Below are positions 36,217 to 44,928 of a stretch of DNA of 64,000 nucleotides, in pieces. The first letter of the stretch is position 1. Each line of letters starts with the position of its first letter. The position numbers and the translations under genes are program-made. The DNA is taken from contig NZ_AKJN02000006.1 of NCBI RefSeq assembly GCF_000282315.2, forward strand, positions 2,418,001-2,482,000. Reading direction: 5' to 3'. A model generated the notes under the pieces. The model was not told the DNA's origin. It did not search any database and was given only the letters and a program-made list of their open reading frames with translations. This stretch comes from Pseudomonas sp. GM41(2012). GTDB taxonomy: Bacteria; Pseudomonadota; Gammaproteobacteria; Pseudomonadales; Pseudomonadaceae.

Positions 36217-37646
36217 GACTGCCGTGCCTCCATCCACTCAGGCCTGAACATCGTAAGCGGCAACTCGATGCCGCGCTTGGCCAGCACATCGCGGAAGGCC
36301 GGGATCATGCCGCTGGGACGATAATCGCCGAGCACCTCGCCGTTTTCGCCCATGCCTTGGCGCGCAAAGGAGAATATTTCGGTCATGGTGATGATCTCGC
36401 CCTCCATGCCGTTGATTTCCTGCACGCTGACCAGCCGGCGCTTGCCGTCCTCCTGGCGTTCCAGCTGGATCACCACATCGATGGCCGAAGCGATCTGCTG
36501 ACGCATGGCCTTGATCGGGAAGGTCGCCCCGGTCATCGACACCATATTCTCGACCCGCCCCAACGCATCGCGCGCGGTGTTGGCGTGGATCGTGGTCAAT
36601 GAGCCGTCGTGGCCGGTGTTCATCGCTGTCAGCATGTCCAGCGCCTCGACGCCGCGCACTTCGCCGATCACAATGCGGTCCGGACGCATCCGCAGACTGT
36701 TGCGCACCAACTCCCGCTGACTCACCTCACCACGCCCCTCGATATTCGAAGGCCGGGTTTCCAGGCGTACCACGTGGGGCTGCTGCAGTTGCAGTTCAGC
36801 CGAGTCTTCGATGGTGACGATCCGCTCGTTTTGCGGAATGAAACTGGACAGCACATTGAGCATGGTGGTTTTGCCGCTACCGGTACCGCCGGAAATCAGT
36901 ACGTTCAAGCGTCCACGGACAATCGCCTTGAGCAGCAGGGCAATGGCCGGGGTCAACGTCCCCACCTGGATCAGGCTGTCGGTATTGAGCAGGTCCACCG
37001 CAAAGCGCCGGATCGACATGCTCGGGCCGTCGATGGCCAGCGGCGGGATAATCGCGTTGACCCGCGAACCGTCCTTGAGCCGGGCATCCACCAACGGCGA
37101 GGACTCGTCGATACGCCGCCCCAGGCTGGAGACGATGCGGTCGATGATGTTCAGCAAATGCTGATCATCGCGAAAGCGCACATCGGTCCGTTGCAGTTTA
37201 CCGAAGCGCTCGACATAGACCGAGGCAAAGCCGTTGACCAGAATGTCGGACACGCTGTGATCGGCCAGCAACGGTTCCAGAGGACCCAGGCCGAGCACCT
37301 CGTCGGTGATCTGCTTGATGATTAACTGGCGGCTGGCGGTACTCACCGGTGCCGTATGCTCATCGAGCAGGCGCAAGCAAATATCGCGAATCTGCCGAGT
37401 AGCCTCGGCCTGCTCAAGGGAGTCCAGCAAGGACAGGTCCATGACCTTGAGCAACTGCTGGTAGATCTTTTCCCGCCATTCGGCCTCCACCGGGGTGACC
37501 TGGCTTCTGGTTTCGTAAAGAACGTCTGGCACTGTACGCTCCCACGCCATGATTTCCTCTACCGGGTCCAACAGGTCGTCGCCCGGTTGGGCAGCGGCGG
37601 GTTTACCGGACTGTTTGCGCAAGCGGTTACGAAAGTCGCTGATCAT
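36213..37646 (-). CDS. tadA: Tad pilus assembly ATPase TadA/CpaF
   Basis: This 477-aa hexameric ATPase powers Flp pilus extension. It has Walker A ([14 protein letters not shown], about residue 255), the Asp box ([19 protein letters not shown]), Walker B region ([19 protein letters not shown]), and the His box ([15 protein letters not shown]), all intact. It overlaps tadB by 4 nt and follows tadZ by 3 nt. Length is normal for the CpaF branch. Confidence 0.96.
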   Translation of the reverse strand: MISDFRNRLRKQSGKPAAAQPGDDLLDPVEEIMAWERTVPDVLYETRSQVTPVEAEWREKIYQQLLKVMDLSLLDSLEQAEATRQIRDICLRLLDEHTAPVSTASRQLIIKQITDEVLGLGPLEPLLADHSVSDILVNGFASVYVERFGKLQRTDVRFRDDQHLLNIIDRIVSSLGRRIDESSPLVDARLKDGSRVNAIIPPLAIDGPSMSIRRFAVDLLNTDSLIQVGTLTPAIALLLKAIVRGRLNVLISGGTGSGKTTMLNVLSSFIPQNERIVTIEDSAELQLQQPHVVRLETRPSNIEGRGEVSQRELVRNSLRMRPDRIVIGEVRGVEALDMLTAMNTGHDGSLTTIHANTARDALGRVENMVSMTGATFPIKAMRQQIASAIDVVIQLERQEDGKRRLVSVQEINGMEGEIITMTEIFSFARQGMGENGEVLGDYRPSGMIPAFRDVLAKRGIELPLTMFRPEWMEARQS

Positions 37647-37649
37647 GGG

Positions 37650-38870
37650 TCATCCCCCGAAAAAACGGTTGAAGGCACGTTTGAGCAAGCCTTTGTTGCC
37701 GGCCACCTGTTGACCGATCAGGTCCTCGGTCATGTTGCGCAGTGCAGCAGTGATCGCTGCCCTCGGCGCATGCAGCCCCAACGGCACGCCAGTGTTCTGA
37801 CTCTGGCTGACCAGATTGAAGTCGTTGGGTAACTTCGACAGATTGGTGCAGCGCAGCGCCTCGCCGATATCTTTGAGGCTGACTGCTGCCGCCTTGTCAT
37901 AGCGGTTGACCACTATCTGTAATTGATCCCCACGCACGCCCAGGTCATCGCGAAGAATCCGCACCAGGGAGCTGGCATCGCGCAGATGGCTGACGCTCTG
38001 TTGCACCACCACGTACACCCGATCCACCTGCTCCAGCACAGAGCCGGTGAGGTGATCGATTTGCCGCGGCAGGTCGATCACCACCCAGCCATAGCTGGCG
38101 CGGGCCAACTGCAACAGGGTGTCAAGTTGCTCGGGTTGGGTATCCTGCGGCAAACACAGCTCACCGGCCCGACCGCCCAGCACATGCAGGGTCGGGCTGA
38201 AGTGACTGCAAAAACCGCGTAACGCGACGCTGTCCATGCCGTCGATCTGGTGCAACACCTCCAGATGGCTGTGCGTCTGCGCCACATCCAGATAATGCGT
38301 CACGCTGCCAAATTGCAGGTCCATATCCAGCAACAGGGTGCTGCCACCCTTGATGCTGAGTTGCTGAGCCAGGTTGCAGGCCAGCAGGGTTCCGCCAGAG
38401 CCGCCCTTGGCGCTTATCACGGCGATCAATTTTCCTTCTGCCCCACTGCCGGTCCGAACTTCCGTGACCAGGCGATTCAAGGCGGCGACCAGTTCGGTCT
38501 CGGCTATGGGCTCCGGCAGCACGTCCCGGGCACCGGCCTGCATCGCCAGGCGCATGGCTTCCTGTTCGCTCAGCAGTCCGCACACCAGCATCGGCGGACG
38601 CTCATGGGCCGGGCGCTGCAACAGTGCCGACAGCTCTTCACGCCACAGGTCGCTAACGCGCAACAGCAACAGATCGGGCATCCGGTCCAGACCGTAGAGC
38701 GGGTCGACATGCCCATTGCTTACCAGGCGAGTACTCACCTCCAGGCTGGGCATGCGTTGGCAGACGCTCTGCAGGTCGCGCAAAGAGCTGGCGTCACGGC
38801 TACTGATCAGCAACCTGAGCCCGGCTTTGCCGGTCGAACTGGAGACTGGAGTTTCCTTGGTATTCAGCAT
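37650..38870 (-). CDS. tadZ: Tad pilus localisation protein TadZ/CpaE
   Basis: This 406-aa protein has an N-terminal pseudo-receiver domain (about residues 15-135) and a C-terminal MinD/ParA-like ATPase domain (about 145-380). The deviant Walker A reads SAKGGSGGT, that is KGGSGGT instead of KGGxGK[ST], so the second lysine is replaced by Gly. TadZ places the pilus machinery in the cell. Its start overlaps the end of the TadE-like gene by 7 nt. Confidence 0.9.
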   Translation of the reverse strand: MLNTKETPVSSSTGKAGLRLLISSRDASSLRDLQSVCQRMPSLEVSTRLVSNGHVDPLYGLDRMPDLLLLRVSDLWREELSALLQRPAHERPPMLVCGLLSEQEAMRLAMQAGARDVLPEPIAETELVAALNRLVTEVRTGSGAEGKLIAVISAKGGSGGTLLACNLAQQLSIKGGSTLLLDMDLQFGSVTHYLDVAQTHSHLEVLHQIDGMDSVALRGFCSHFSPTLHVLGGRAGELCLPQDTQPEQLDTLLQLARASYGWVVIDLPRQIDHLTGSVLEQVDRVYVVVQQSVSHLRDASSLVRILRDDLGVRGDQLQIVVNRYDKAAAVSLKDIGEALRCTNLSKLPNDFNLVSQSQNTGVPLGLHAPRAAITAALRNMTEDLIGQQVAGNKGLLKRAFNRFFGG

Positions 38871-39358
38871 GGCGTGATCTCCCCGGAACCGGAATGACGC
38901 CCGAGGCTTTCGCGTGGCAACGTTGCCCTGAATGGGGGCAAGGTAATGGGCACGCTGAGCCCGGGAATAAGCAGATTGAATACGAAGTTTTGCAGACTCA
39001 ACTGGACATAGCGGATGGCACGAAAACCATTGACGCTGACCAGGTCAGCGGGGTTGGCCACCAGAGCACCATTGACGTCCAGATAGGTCAACGTCAGGTT
39101 GGTGGTGGCCAGATTGCCGATCAGCTGGCTCGTACCTGCATTGGTCGCGGCATTGAATATCGCCCGCCGCAGAACCACCGGATCGCTGATATTGCACACC
39201 GAAGCCAGGCGCGTACCACGCCGTACGGCTTCATCCAGTGCATTGACCGTGAAGTACAGGCGGCCCATTTCCAACACGCCGAACAACAGCGTGAACATCA
39301 GCAGGCCAATGAAGGCGAACTCCACCGTATAGGTGCCGCGCATGTGTTTTCTATTCAT
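38864..39358 (-). CDS. tadE: TadE-like minor pilin
   Basis: This 164-aa protein has a short basic N-terminus and a hydrophobic helix (TYTVEFAFIGLLMFTLLFGVLEMGRLYF, about residues 10-37), with the Glu after the processing site as in TadE pseudopilins. It is probably processed by TadV. The ATG at 39358 overlaps the preceding stop by 1 nt and has GAGG 8 bp upstream; a GTG one codon earlier is possible. Confidence 0.87.
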   Translation of the reverse strand: MNRKHMRGTYTVEFAFIGLLMFTLLFGVLEMGRLYFTVNALDEAVRRGTRLASVCNISDPVVLRRAIFNAATNAGTSQLIGNLATTNLTLTYLDVNGALVANPADLVSVNGFRAIRYVQLSLQNFVFNLLIPGLSVPITLPPFRATLPRESLGRHSGSGEITPC

Positions 39359-39837
39359 CACAGTGCCCTCATCACGGTAGTGGCAACCAGCGGAATGCTC
39401 AGCGCAATCTGATTACCAAAGAAACCCGGAATCGAGCCGCCACAATTGCCACCGCCAATCACCGGGCAGAACGTATAAGTGATGGTGACCCGCACATGGT
39501 CGGTACCCACTGCGGCGACGACCACGTTGCCTGTCGTCAGCCCTGACACCACAGCGGTCCCGGTATTGGCCGGCACGCCATAGACCGCAACGTTTTTCGT
39601 CTGGGTCAGTAGCGTACTGCTCAGAGCGACCTGACCAAGCGTCGAGTTCCAGGCCTGGCTAGCGACGAAACGGTCGGCATCGCGGCTGGCCTGCAGCAGC
39701 ACGTTGTATTGATAGAGCATGCGGCCGAATTCACCGAAGGCCAGCAACAGCAACAGCAACACCGGCAGGACGAGGGTGAACTCCACCATGGCCAGGCCTT
39801 GCTGGCGCTGCGGATGTTTAAACCCGTGAAGTCTCAT
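39358..39837 (-). CDS. TadE/TadF-like minor pilin
   Basis: This 159-aa pseudopilin starts MRLHGFKHPQRQQGLAMVEFTLVLPVLLLLLLAFGEF, with the positively charged leader, processing region, conserved Glu (MVEF) and hydrophobic helix of the TadE family. It is read from the ATG at 39837 with GGAGG 4 bp upstream. I cannot separate TadE from TadF by eye; two adjacent genes of this type are normal in Tad loci. Confidence 0.85.
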   Translation of the reverse strand: MRLHGFKHPQRQQGLAMVEFTLVLPVLLLLLLAFGEFGRMLYQYNVLLQASRDADRFVASQAWNSTLGQVALSSTLLTQTKNVAVYGVPANTGTAVVSGLTTGNVVVAAVGTDHVRVTITYTFCPVIGGGNCGGSIPGFFGNQIALSIPLVATTVMRAL

Positions 39838-39845
39838 GACGCCTC

Positions 39846-41186
39846 CTACGAGTCAGTGCTCGGAGTGCTGCTGCCGGTGAGATAGGTTTTGTAGAGCTGA
39901 ATGATCTGCGGCCCGGAATCGGTTGACGGCGAGGGGCCTGCCACGTTATCGCCCTCGCACTCCTTCACGAACTGTCCGAAGATCTGCGCGTCCCCACCAC
40001 CGCCGTCCATTGGCTGCACCACGTAATAGCAGCCGAAACCCAGGACGGGGATCAAGGTTGAACCGCCCTGCTTCCCGGTGCAGTTACCCACCACGATTTT
40101 CATCATCCGGCGCTCGAACACCCCATTGCTGGGACAGCCACTGCCCCCTGCCACACACGCGGCAGTGCTTGCACGCCAGTCGTTGTAGTCGAATATCGCG
40201 TTGCTGCCCGCGGTGAGATTGCCGTTGCTCGAGGTGACGGTTTGCCCCTTGTATTTCGCTTGTGGCGGGGAGACTGAGTCGTCGTAAGTGATTGCGGGGT
40301 TGCTGGACGTGGTCACAAGGTCCGGTGGATAGTCCGAGGCGCTGACCGGGCCGTTGTAGATGCCGAAGCGCGTATTCAGGCCTTGAGAGGTAGGGCCGAC
40401 CTTGTTACCAGGGGCGGTCAGGACATTGTCCCCCACATTGCGGCATTCTTTGCCACCTCCGGCCAGGTCCTCCCTGACGGTACTGCCGCCCGAGCCAAAG
40501 TCGAGCAACTGAAAGTTGCCTGGACCAATGGGCGACGAATTGCCGGCAGCCGTCTTCAATACCTTCAAATCACCAAACTGGAAGCCCCAGAACATGCCAG
40601 CGCCCGGGTTGTATTGAGTCGGGTCGCCACAGACCATCAAAGGTGAGAGATCACAAGGACTGGTAGGGCTGGGTCCAGCGGTGGCGATCGCCGCCACCGC
40701 TTTGGCCCCCAGGCCGCCAGAGCCGAATACCTGAGCGAAGTTCCAGAAAAATCCCGTCAGGCTATAGTTCGATACCGATACCCGAACGTACTTGGCACCC
40801 GAAGGCCCAGGAAAGGAGAAAGGTCCATAGACGCTCGTTGCCAGTTCCACCGTTGCAAATGTGCCTGCGTTGCCGCCAATAGCCGTTGCCAATTCCTTGT
40901 TGCCCGTGGCATTGGCATTTTGCATCAGCGTATTGAGCGCGGCAGCCTGCGTCACGGTGTCAATGTTGGTACCACCTACCACCTGACTCAAGGTTTTGGC
41001 GCCACTCAGGGCGGCGGCGTCCACCGCATTCTGCAGGCGCGTTTTGTTCAGCATCATATGCCCGCCGTCCAAAGCCAGCGCCGCCATCATGCCAATCACC
41101 GCCAACGCAAACACCATCAATACACTCACCGATCCTTCCTGGCGCCATGGCGTCGCAGTGAACGGCCGCTGAATACGATTATTCAT
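39846..41186 (-). CDS. tadG: TadG-like pilus protein
   Basis: The start ATG at 41186 (GAGG 8 bp upstream) gives 446 aa. The N-terminus has the Flp-like segment SVSVLMVFALAVIGMMAALALDGGHMMLNKTRLQNAVDAAALSGAKTL, diagnostic of the TadG family. The rest is a large Gly/Ser/Asn-rich extracytoplasmic domain with at least six cysteines (about residues 175-420), without a VWA motif I can see, so the adhesive part may be divergent. It precedes the two TadE-like genes. Confidence 0.83.
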   Translation of the reverse strand: MNNRIQRPFTATPWRQEGSVSVLMVFALAVIGMMAALALDGGHMMLNKTRLQNAVDAAALSGAKTLSQVVGGTNIDTVTQAAALNTLMQNANATGNKELATAIGGNAGTFATVELATSVYGPFSFPGPSGAKYVRVSVSNYSLTGFFWNFAQVFGSGGLGAKAVAAIATAGPSPTSPCDLSPLMVCGDPTQYNPGAGMFWGFQFGDLKVLKTAAGNSSPIGPGNFQLLDFGSGGSTVREDLAGGGKECRNVGDNVLTAPGNKVGPTSQGLNTRFGIYNGPVSASDYPPDLVTTSSNPAITYDDSVSPPQAKYKGQTVTSSNGNLTAGSNAIFDYNDWRASTAACVAGGSGCPSNGVFERRMMKIVVGNCTGKQGGSTLIPVLGFGCYYVVQPMDGGGGDAQIFGQFVKECEGDNVAGPSPSTDSGPQIIQLYKTYLTGSSTPSTDS

Positions 41187-41264
41187 CTTCAAGCCCTCGT
41201 TTGCCGATACTGATCCGGATCGGCTCCGCCAATACTTTGGTGCCCAGGCACCCCTACCGCCCTG

Positions 41265-42080
41265 TCAACGTTTGACTACACTGGATTCGGTCCCGCGGAT
41301 AACGGTAATAGACCCGCCATCCTCGCCATTGCTGCGCTGTACCACGCGTTTTGGCGCCGCGACGGCGGCCACAACCATGGCCGGCGCAACAGGCGCAACA
41401 GGCGCAACGGCTGCGGTTTTCTTCTCGAGGTTCAGTGGGTTACGCAGCGCCAGTTGCAACTTGCCTTCCGTCTGCGCCGTGACCAGGGCTTCCGCTTCAG
41501 AGGCCGACATCTCCAGCGTCACTGCGCGCACCACCACTGGTTGGGTCTTGTCGGTACCCGCCGTCTGATCCACCGCCAACACCCGCAAGTTCTCGAGGAT
41601 GGTCCTGGACGTGGCGCTGTTACTGCCGGCACTGGTGGTTTTGGTCGCCAGGACATCGACCCGGTTACCCGGCAACAGGAATCCGCCGACACCGACCACA
41701 TCGTCCACACGTACCGATATGGCGCGCTTGTCGGGGGCAATCAAAGAGGCCAGGGTGCTGCCACCCAGGTGCTCACTCAGACGCGCACCGCGCACAATGT
41801 CGCCCCGCAAAATGTCGAACGTAGCGATCTTGCCCACTGCTTTTTCGCTGGAATCGAAGGCATCGTCCGGGATCGTGTCCATGGGCATGCGTACGGTCGT
41901 GACCTGCTGGGCCTCGACCATCTGCCCGAATGGAATCTCTACCGTGGCGACCACCACGCTTCGAAGGTGGTCGTCCGGGCTGGCGTTGAGACGTGCGCTC
42001 AGCCAAGTGTCGGCCATCCATGCAGCGCCAAGGCCCATGACCAGGGAAACGCCTATCAGGGAAAGAGTACGAGAGCTCAT
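41265..42080 (-). CDS. rcpC: Tad pilus assembly protein RcpC/CpaB
   Basis: This 271-aa protein has an N-terminal membrane anchor (LSLIGVSLVMGLGAAWMADTWL, about residues 7-28), a SAF domain (VVVATVEIPFGQMVEAQQVTTVRMP), and the RcpC domain (ISVRVDDVVGVGGFLLPGNRVDVLAT). It spans the periplasm and helps build the secretin channel. The C-terminus is a Ala/Pro/Val-rich tail (about 215-260). It follows the AAA ATPase gene by 15 bp. Confidence 0.9.
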   Translation of the reverse strand: MSSRTLSLIGVSLVMGLGAAWMADTWLSARLNASPDDHLRSVVVATVEIPFGQMVEAQQVTTVRMPMDTIPDDAFDSSEKAVGKIATFDILRGDIVRGARLSEHLGGSTLASLIAPDKRAISVRVDDVVGVGGFLLPGNRVDVLATKTTSAGSNSATSRTILENLRVLAVDQTAGTDKTQPVVVRAVTLEMSASEAEALVTAQTEGKLQLALRNPLNLEKKTAAVAPVAPVAPAMVVAAVAAPKRVVQRSNGEDGGSITVIRGTESSVVKR

Positions 42081-42095
42081 GTCAGTATCTCCGTA

Positions 42096-43424
42096 TCAAA
42101 GAAAGTTGAGCTGGACGAAGTAGTTGTGCCAGGCCCATTCCAAATCTTGCGGTGACAGTGGTCCGGAACCGCCCATATAACGCTGACGATCGAGCGCCAT
42201 ATTCAGGAGATCACGGGGATGGCAAGGCACCAGGGGCATGCCTTCACTTGCATAGAGCCTTTGCAGCACATAACGCACCAGCAGCTGGTCATAAGGCATG
42301 CCCAGACGCTCGCTTTCCTGGCGCCAGATCTTTTCGTACTCCTCGGGCTTCAGGTAACCGAACTGCAGCTTGTAGCCAATCCGGCGAAGGAAGGCCTCAT
42401 CGGCCAGTTCCAGAGGATTGAGGTTGGTGGAAAACACCAGAATCAGATCGAACGGCAGTTCGCAATGCCGACCGCCGCCCAGGTTGAGGAAATCGCGTTT
42501 CTCTTCCATCGGGACGATCCAGCGATTCAACAGCTCGGCGGGTGCCATGCGCTGGCGCCCCATGTCGTCAATGATGAACAGGCCATTGCTGGCCTTGAGC
42601 TGCAAGGCAGCCTGGTACTGACGGGTGAAAGGGTCATAGCGAACGTCCAGCTGCTCCATGCTCAATTCACCGCCGGTAATGACGATCGGGCGCTTGCAGC
42701 ACAGCAGTCGACGGTCGATCCCTTCGTTGAGCATCAGATTGTTCTGCTGAGTGTTGTCATCGAGCCGCTGATGCACCTGCGGGTCATAGATCTCGATCAC
42801 CGCCTCGTTGATGACGATGGCATGAGGCACCCAGATGGCCTCGTCAAACAGACGAATCAGCCGACTGCTGACATAGGTCTTGCCGGTACCCGCAGGGCCA
42901 TAAATCATGATCGCGCGCCCGGAGTTCATCGCCACACCCAACTGATCGAGCATCCCCTCCGTAAGCACTACGCCCGTGAGGGCATTGCGCATATCGTTGG
43001 CATTGATGCGACCATGGTGAATGGTCTGTATTTTGAGCAGGGAACGGTAGGTACTCACCGGGAAAGGTGCCGCACCGATATAGCCGCTGCGCGACAGGGC
43101 ATCGCGGGCGGCACTGCGACCGCGCTCGGTCAAGCCATAACGCAACATCTGCCCGCCCGTTTGACTTACCTGGCCAAGCACTTCGACACGACCGTCCTTG
43201 CGCAGAAACGCCAGGACCTCTTCAAGTACCGCGCCAGTCAGCGCCAGGCGTTCCACCAGCCGCGACATGTCCAGCACGCCGGCATCAAACAAATGCTTGC
43301 ACACCAACTCACCGAGAAAACTGTCGGTCAGACCCGTCTCGCGGATTGTGCATGGCTGAGGAGCCAGTCGTTGCACCGCGTCCCGATCGCAGGGGTAGGC
43401 ATCACTATCGACGATGACGTGCAT
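42096..43424 (-). CDS. AAA-family ATPase with N-terminal winged helix, Tad-associated
   Basis: This 442-aa protein has an N-terminal winged-helix-like region (about residues 30-110), then a AAA domain with Walker A GPAGTGKT (176-183), Walker B LFIIDDMG, sensor FSTNLNPLELADEAFLRRIGYK, and an arginine-finger-like RRIG. It is not TadA or TadZ and has no equivalent in the P. aeruginosa tad locus that I know of. It lies 2 bp from tadV and 15 bp from rcpC, so it is co-transcribed with the pilus genes. It may act as an assembly chaperone or regulator; the function is unknown. Confidence 0.8.
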   Translation of the reverse strand: MHVIVDSDAYPCDRDAVQRLAPQPCTIRETGLTDSFLGELVCKHLFDAGVLDMSRLVERLALTGAVLEEVLAFLRKDGRVEVLGQVSQTGGQMLRYGLTERGRSAARDALSRSGYIGAAPFPVSTYRSLLKIQTIHHGRINANDMRNALTGVVLTEGMLDQLGVAMNSGRAIMIYGPAGTGKTYVSSRLIRLFDEAIWVPHAIVINEAVIEIYDPQVHQRLDDNTQQNNLMLNEGIDRRLLCCKRPIVITGGELSMEQLDVRYDPFTRQYQAALQLKASNGLFIIDDMGRQRMAPAELLNRWIVPMEEKRDFLNLGGGRHCELPFDLILVFSTNLNPLELADEAFLRRIGYKLQFGYLKPEEYEKIWRQESERLGMPYDQLLVRYVLQRLYASEGMPLVPCHPRDLLNMALDRQRYMGGSGPLSPQDLEWAWHNYFVQLNFL

Positions 43425-43426
43425 GA

Positions 43427-43957
43427 CTAAGCTCCCAATCCACCGGCAACCAGTTGCCAGTAGACGCTGTTTAAAGTGCCGATCAGGATTGCAATCGAAT
43501 AAGGGAAAGGCTTGCCGGCTACTTCATCGGAAGTCGGCGCCAGATAAGCCTGCGCCCTCACAATCAGCCAATAACGCCCCAGGGTTTGAAGTAATTGACC
43601 GCGGAACAGCACGATCAGGAAACCGCATACGCCGCCGGCAATCAGGCTGAACATGGCAGCCCACAATGCGTAATGAACCGGTAAAAAACTGCCGACCATG
43701 GCCATTAACTTGACGTCACCGGCGGCCATGCCACCCACGGCGTACATCGGCAGAAACATCCCAAAACAGATCAGCATACCCAACAGGCTGTCACCCAATC
43801 CGCTGACACCGCCTGAATAGACTTGACCAGCCATTCCCAGGGCAAGGCCCAACAGGACCAGCATGTTGGGAATACGGTGGCGAAGCAGATCGCTCACCAC
43901 CGCGACGCCCAGCAGTCCTAGCAGTAAAACAGTCGAGACCAGCAATTCCATGGACAT
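43427..43957 (-). CDS. tadV: Prepilin peptidase TadV/CpaA
   Basis: This 176-aa inner-membrane aspartic protease processes Flp pilins and TadE-like proteins. The start at 43957 (GGGAG upstream) is used. About five or six hydrophobic segments are seen. The catalytic aspartates are in VVSDLLRHRIPN (about residue 23) and in the GxGD-type motif MAAGDVKLMAMVG (about residue 82). The second ends the operon's pilin module before the AAA ATPase gene. Confidence 0.92.
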   Translation of the reverse strand: MSMELLVSTVLLLGLLGVAVVSDLLRHRIPNMLVLLGLALGMAGQVYSGGVSGLGDSLLGMLICFGMFLPMYAVGGMAAGDVKLMAMVGSFLPVHYALWAAMFSLIAGGVCGFLIVLFRGQLLQTLGRYWLIVRAQAYLAPTSDEVAGKPFPYSIAILIGTLNSVYWQLVAGGLGA

Positions 43958-43983
43958 GGTGCGTCTCCCGATGCGACTTATTG

Positions 43984-44181
43984 TTATGGGCAAGCGGCCC
44001 CACCATTGACCGCGGTGCACAGCGCCGTGATCTTGGTATTTACCTGGCCCCCAAGCGTTACGAACGCTGCGGCGACAGCCACCGTAATCAGCCCACCCGC
44101 CACCGCGTATTCCACAATGGTCAGGCCGTCTTCGTCTTTGGCGAACTTCAGTACTGAAGCCTTGATTGTTTGTAGAGTCAT
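43984..44181 (-). CDS. flp: Flp-family pilin (copy 1)
   Basis: This 65-aa major pilin precursor starts MTLQTIKASVLKFAKDEDGLTIVEYAVAGGLI at 44181 (GGAG 9 bp upstream). It has the Flp motif G/LTIVEYA: cleavage is expected just after the Gly of DEDG, with Glu and Tyr following. It is nearly identical to the pilin gene 140 bp upstream, differing mainly at the C-terminal tail (VNGGAACP). It is processed by TadV. Confidence 0.92.
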   Translation of the reverse strand: MTLQTIKASVLKFAKDEDGLTIVEYAVAGGLITVAVAAAFVTLGGQVNTKITALCTAVNGGAACP

Positions 44182-44323
44182 TTTGATCACTCCAGCGGCC
44201 ATGCCGCTCATAACGTAAGTTGGCAGGGACAACGCGAAATCCATTAAGAAAGTTGCCCGGCGCCCTATCAGAAATAGAGGCAGCCGGTTATTCCATGGAC
44301 ATCGACGCGTCCCCCGGCGGGAA

Positions 44324-44518
44324 TTAGCAGGCGACGCCACCTTTAACCGCGGTGCACAGCGCTGTGATCTTGGTATTTACCTGGCCACCAAGCGTCACGA
44401 ACGCTGTGGCGACAGCCACCGTAATCAGCCCACCCGCCACCGCGTATTCCACAATGGTCAGACCATCTTCGTCTTTGGCGAACTTCACTACCGAAGCCTT
44501 GATTGTTTGCATGTTCAT
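44324..44518 (-). CDS. flp: Flp-family pilin (copy 2)
   Basis: This 64-aa pilin precursor starts MNMQTIKASVVKFAKDEDGL at 44518 (GAGG 8 bp upstream), with TIVEYAVAGGLITVAVATAF as processing site and hydrophobic helix. The tail (CTAVKGGVAC) differs slightly from copy 1; both keep two Cys near the end, possibly a disulfide. It is the first gene of the minus-strand tad operon and is probably the main expressed pilin. Confidence 0.92.
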   Translation of the reverse strand: MNMQTIKASVVKFAKDEDGLTIVEYAVAGGLITVAVATAFVTLGGQVNTKITALCTAVKGGVAC

Positions 44519-44928
44519 TTTGCCCACCTCACTCGAATGTTGTTTTTCCGGAAGCAGTACTTTCTGTGCTGCCTGATGCAACCCTAGTCAGTGTGAAGGC
44601 ATAGGCGTTAGGAGGATTTTGCACATCGCTAGGACTTTTTTGCGGAGCGGCCAAATAGGGGTCATTGGCCTTTGCAGAAGTAACGGGAGGGGTAAACAAG
44701 GCATGGCAGGGCAAATGCGATTGTCATTAATTCACAAGCGATAAGCGGTTCAACCCGGGCTCATCGACAACACACGAACAAACAGTCGCCCGCGGCTGCT
44801 TTTCAGGAAATACATATAGCGAATAGAACTAAAACTCGTCTTTCTTATCGAGATTAAATCTGCAAGGTGATGGCACATTGTCGATACTGCTTAGCGTAAA
44901 GAGTCACTAAGAATCCAAGAGTAGAGAC
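44519..44928. promoter_or_regulatory. Divergent control region between flp and the regulator gene
   Basis: These 410 bp lie between the start of the tad operon (minus) and the AraC-type regulator (plus) and must hold both promoters. I see no clean sigma-70 pair or a proper sigma-54 site (TGGCAC at 44871 has no GC at the right distance). The region is AT-rich relative to the genes around it (notably 44770-44860). Confidence 0.4.

Noticed and set aside
44871..44894. Sigma-54 promoter for the pilin or regulator genes
   Set aside because: TGGCAC is present but no GC dinucleotide lies at the required distance for a -12 box.
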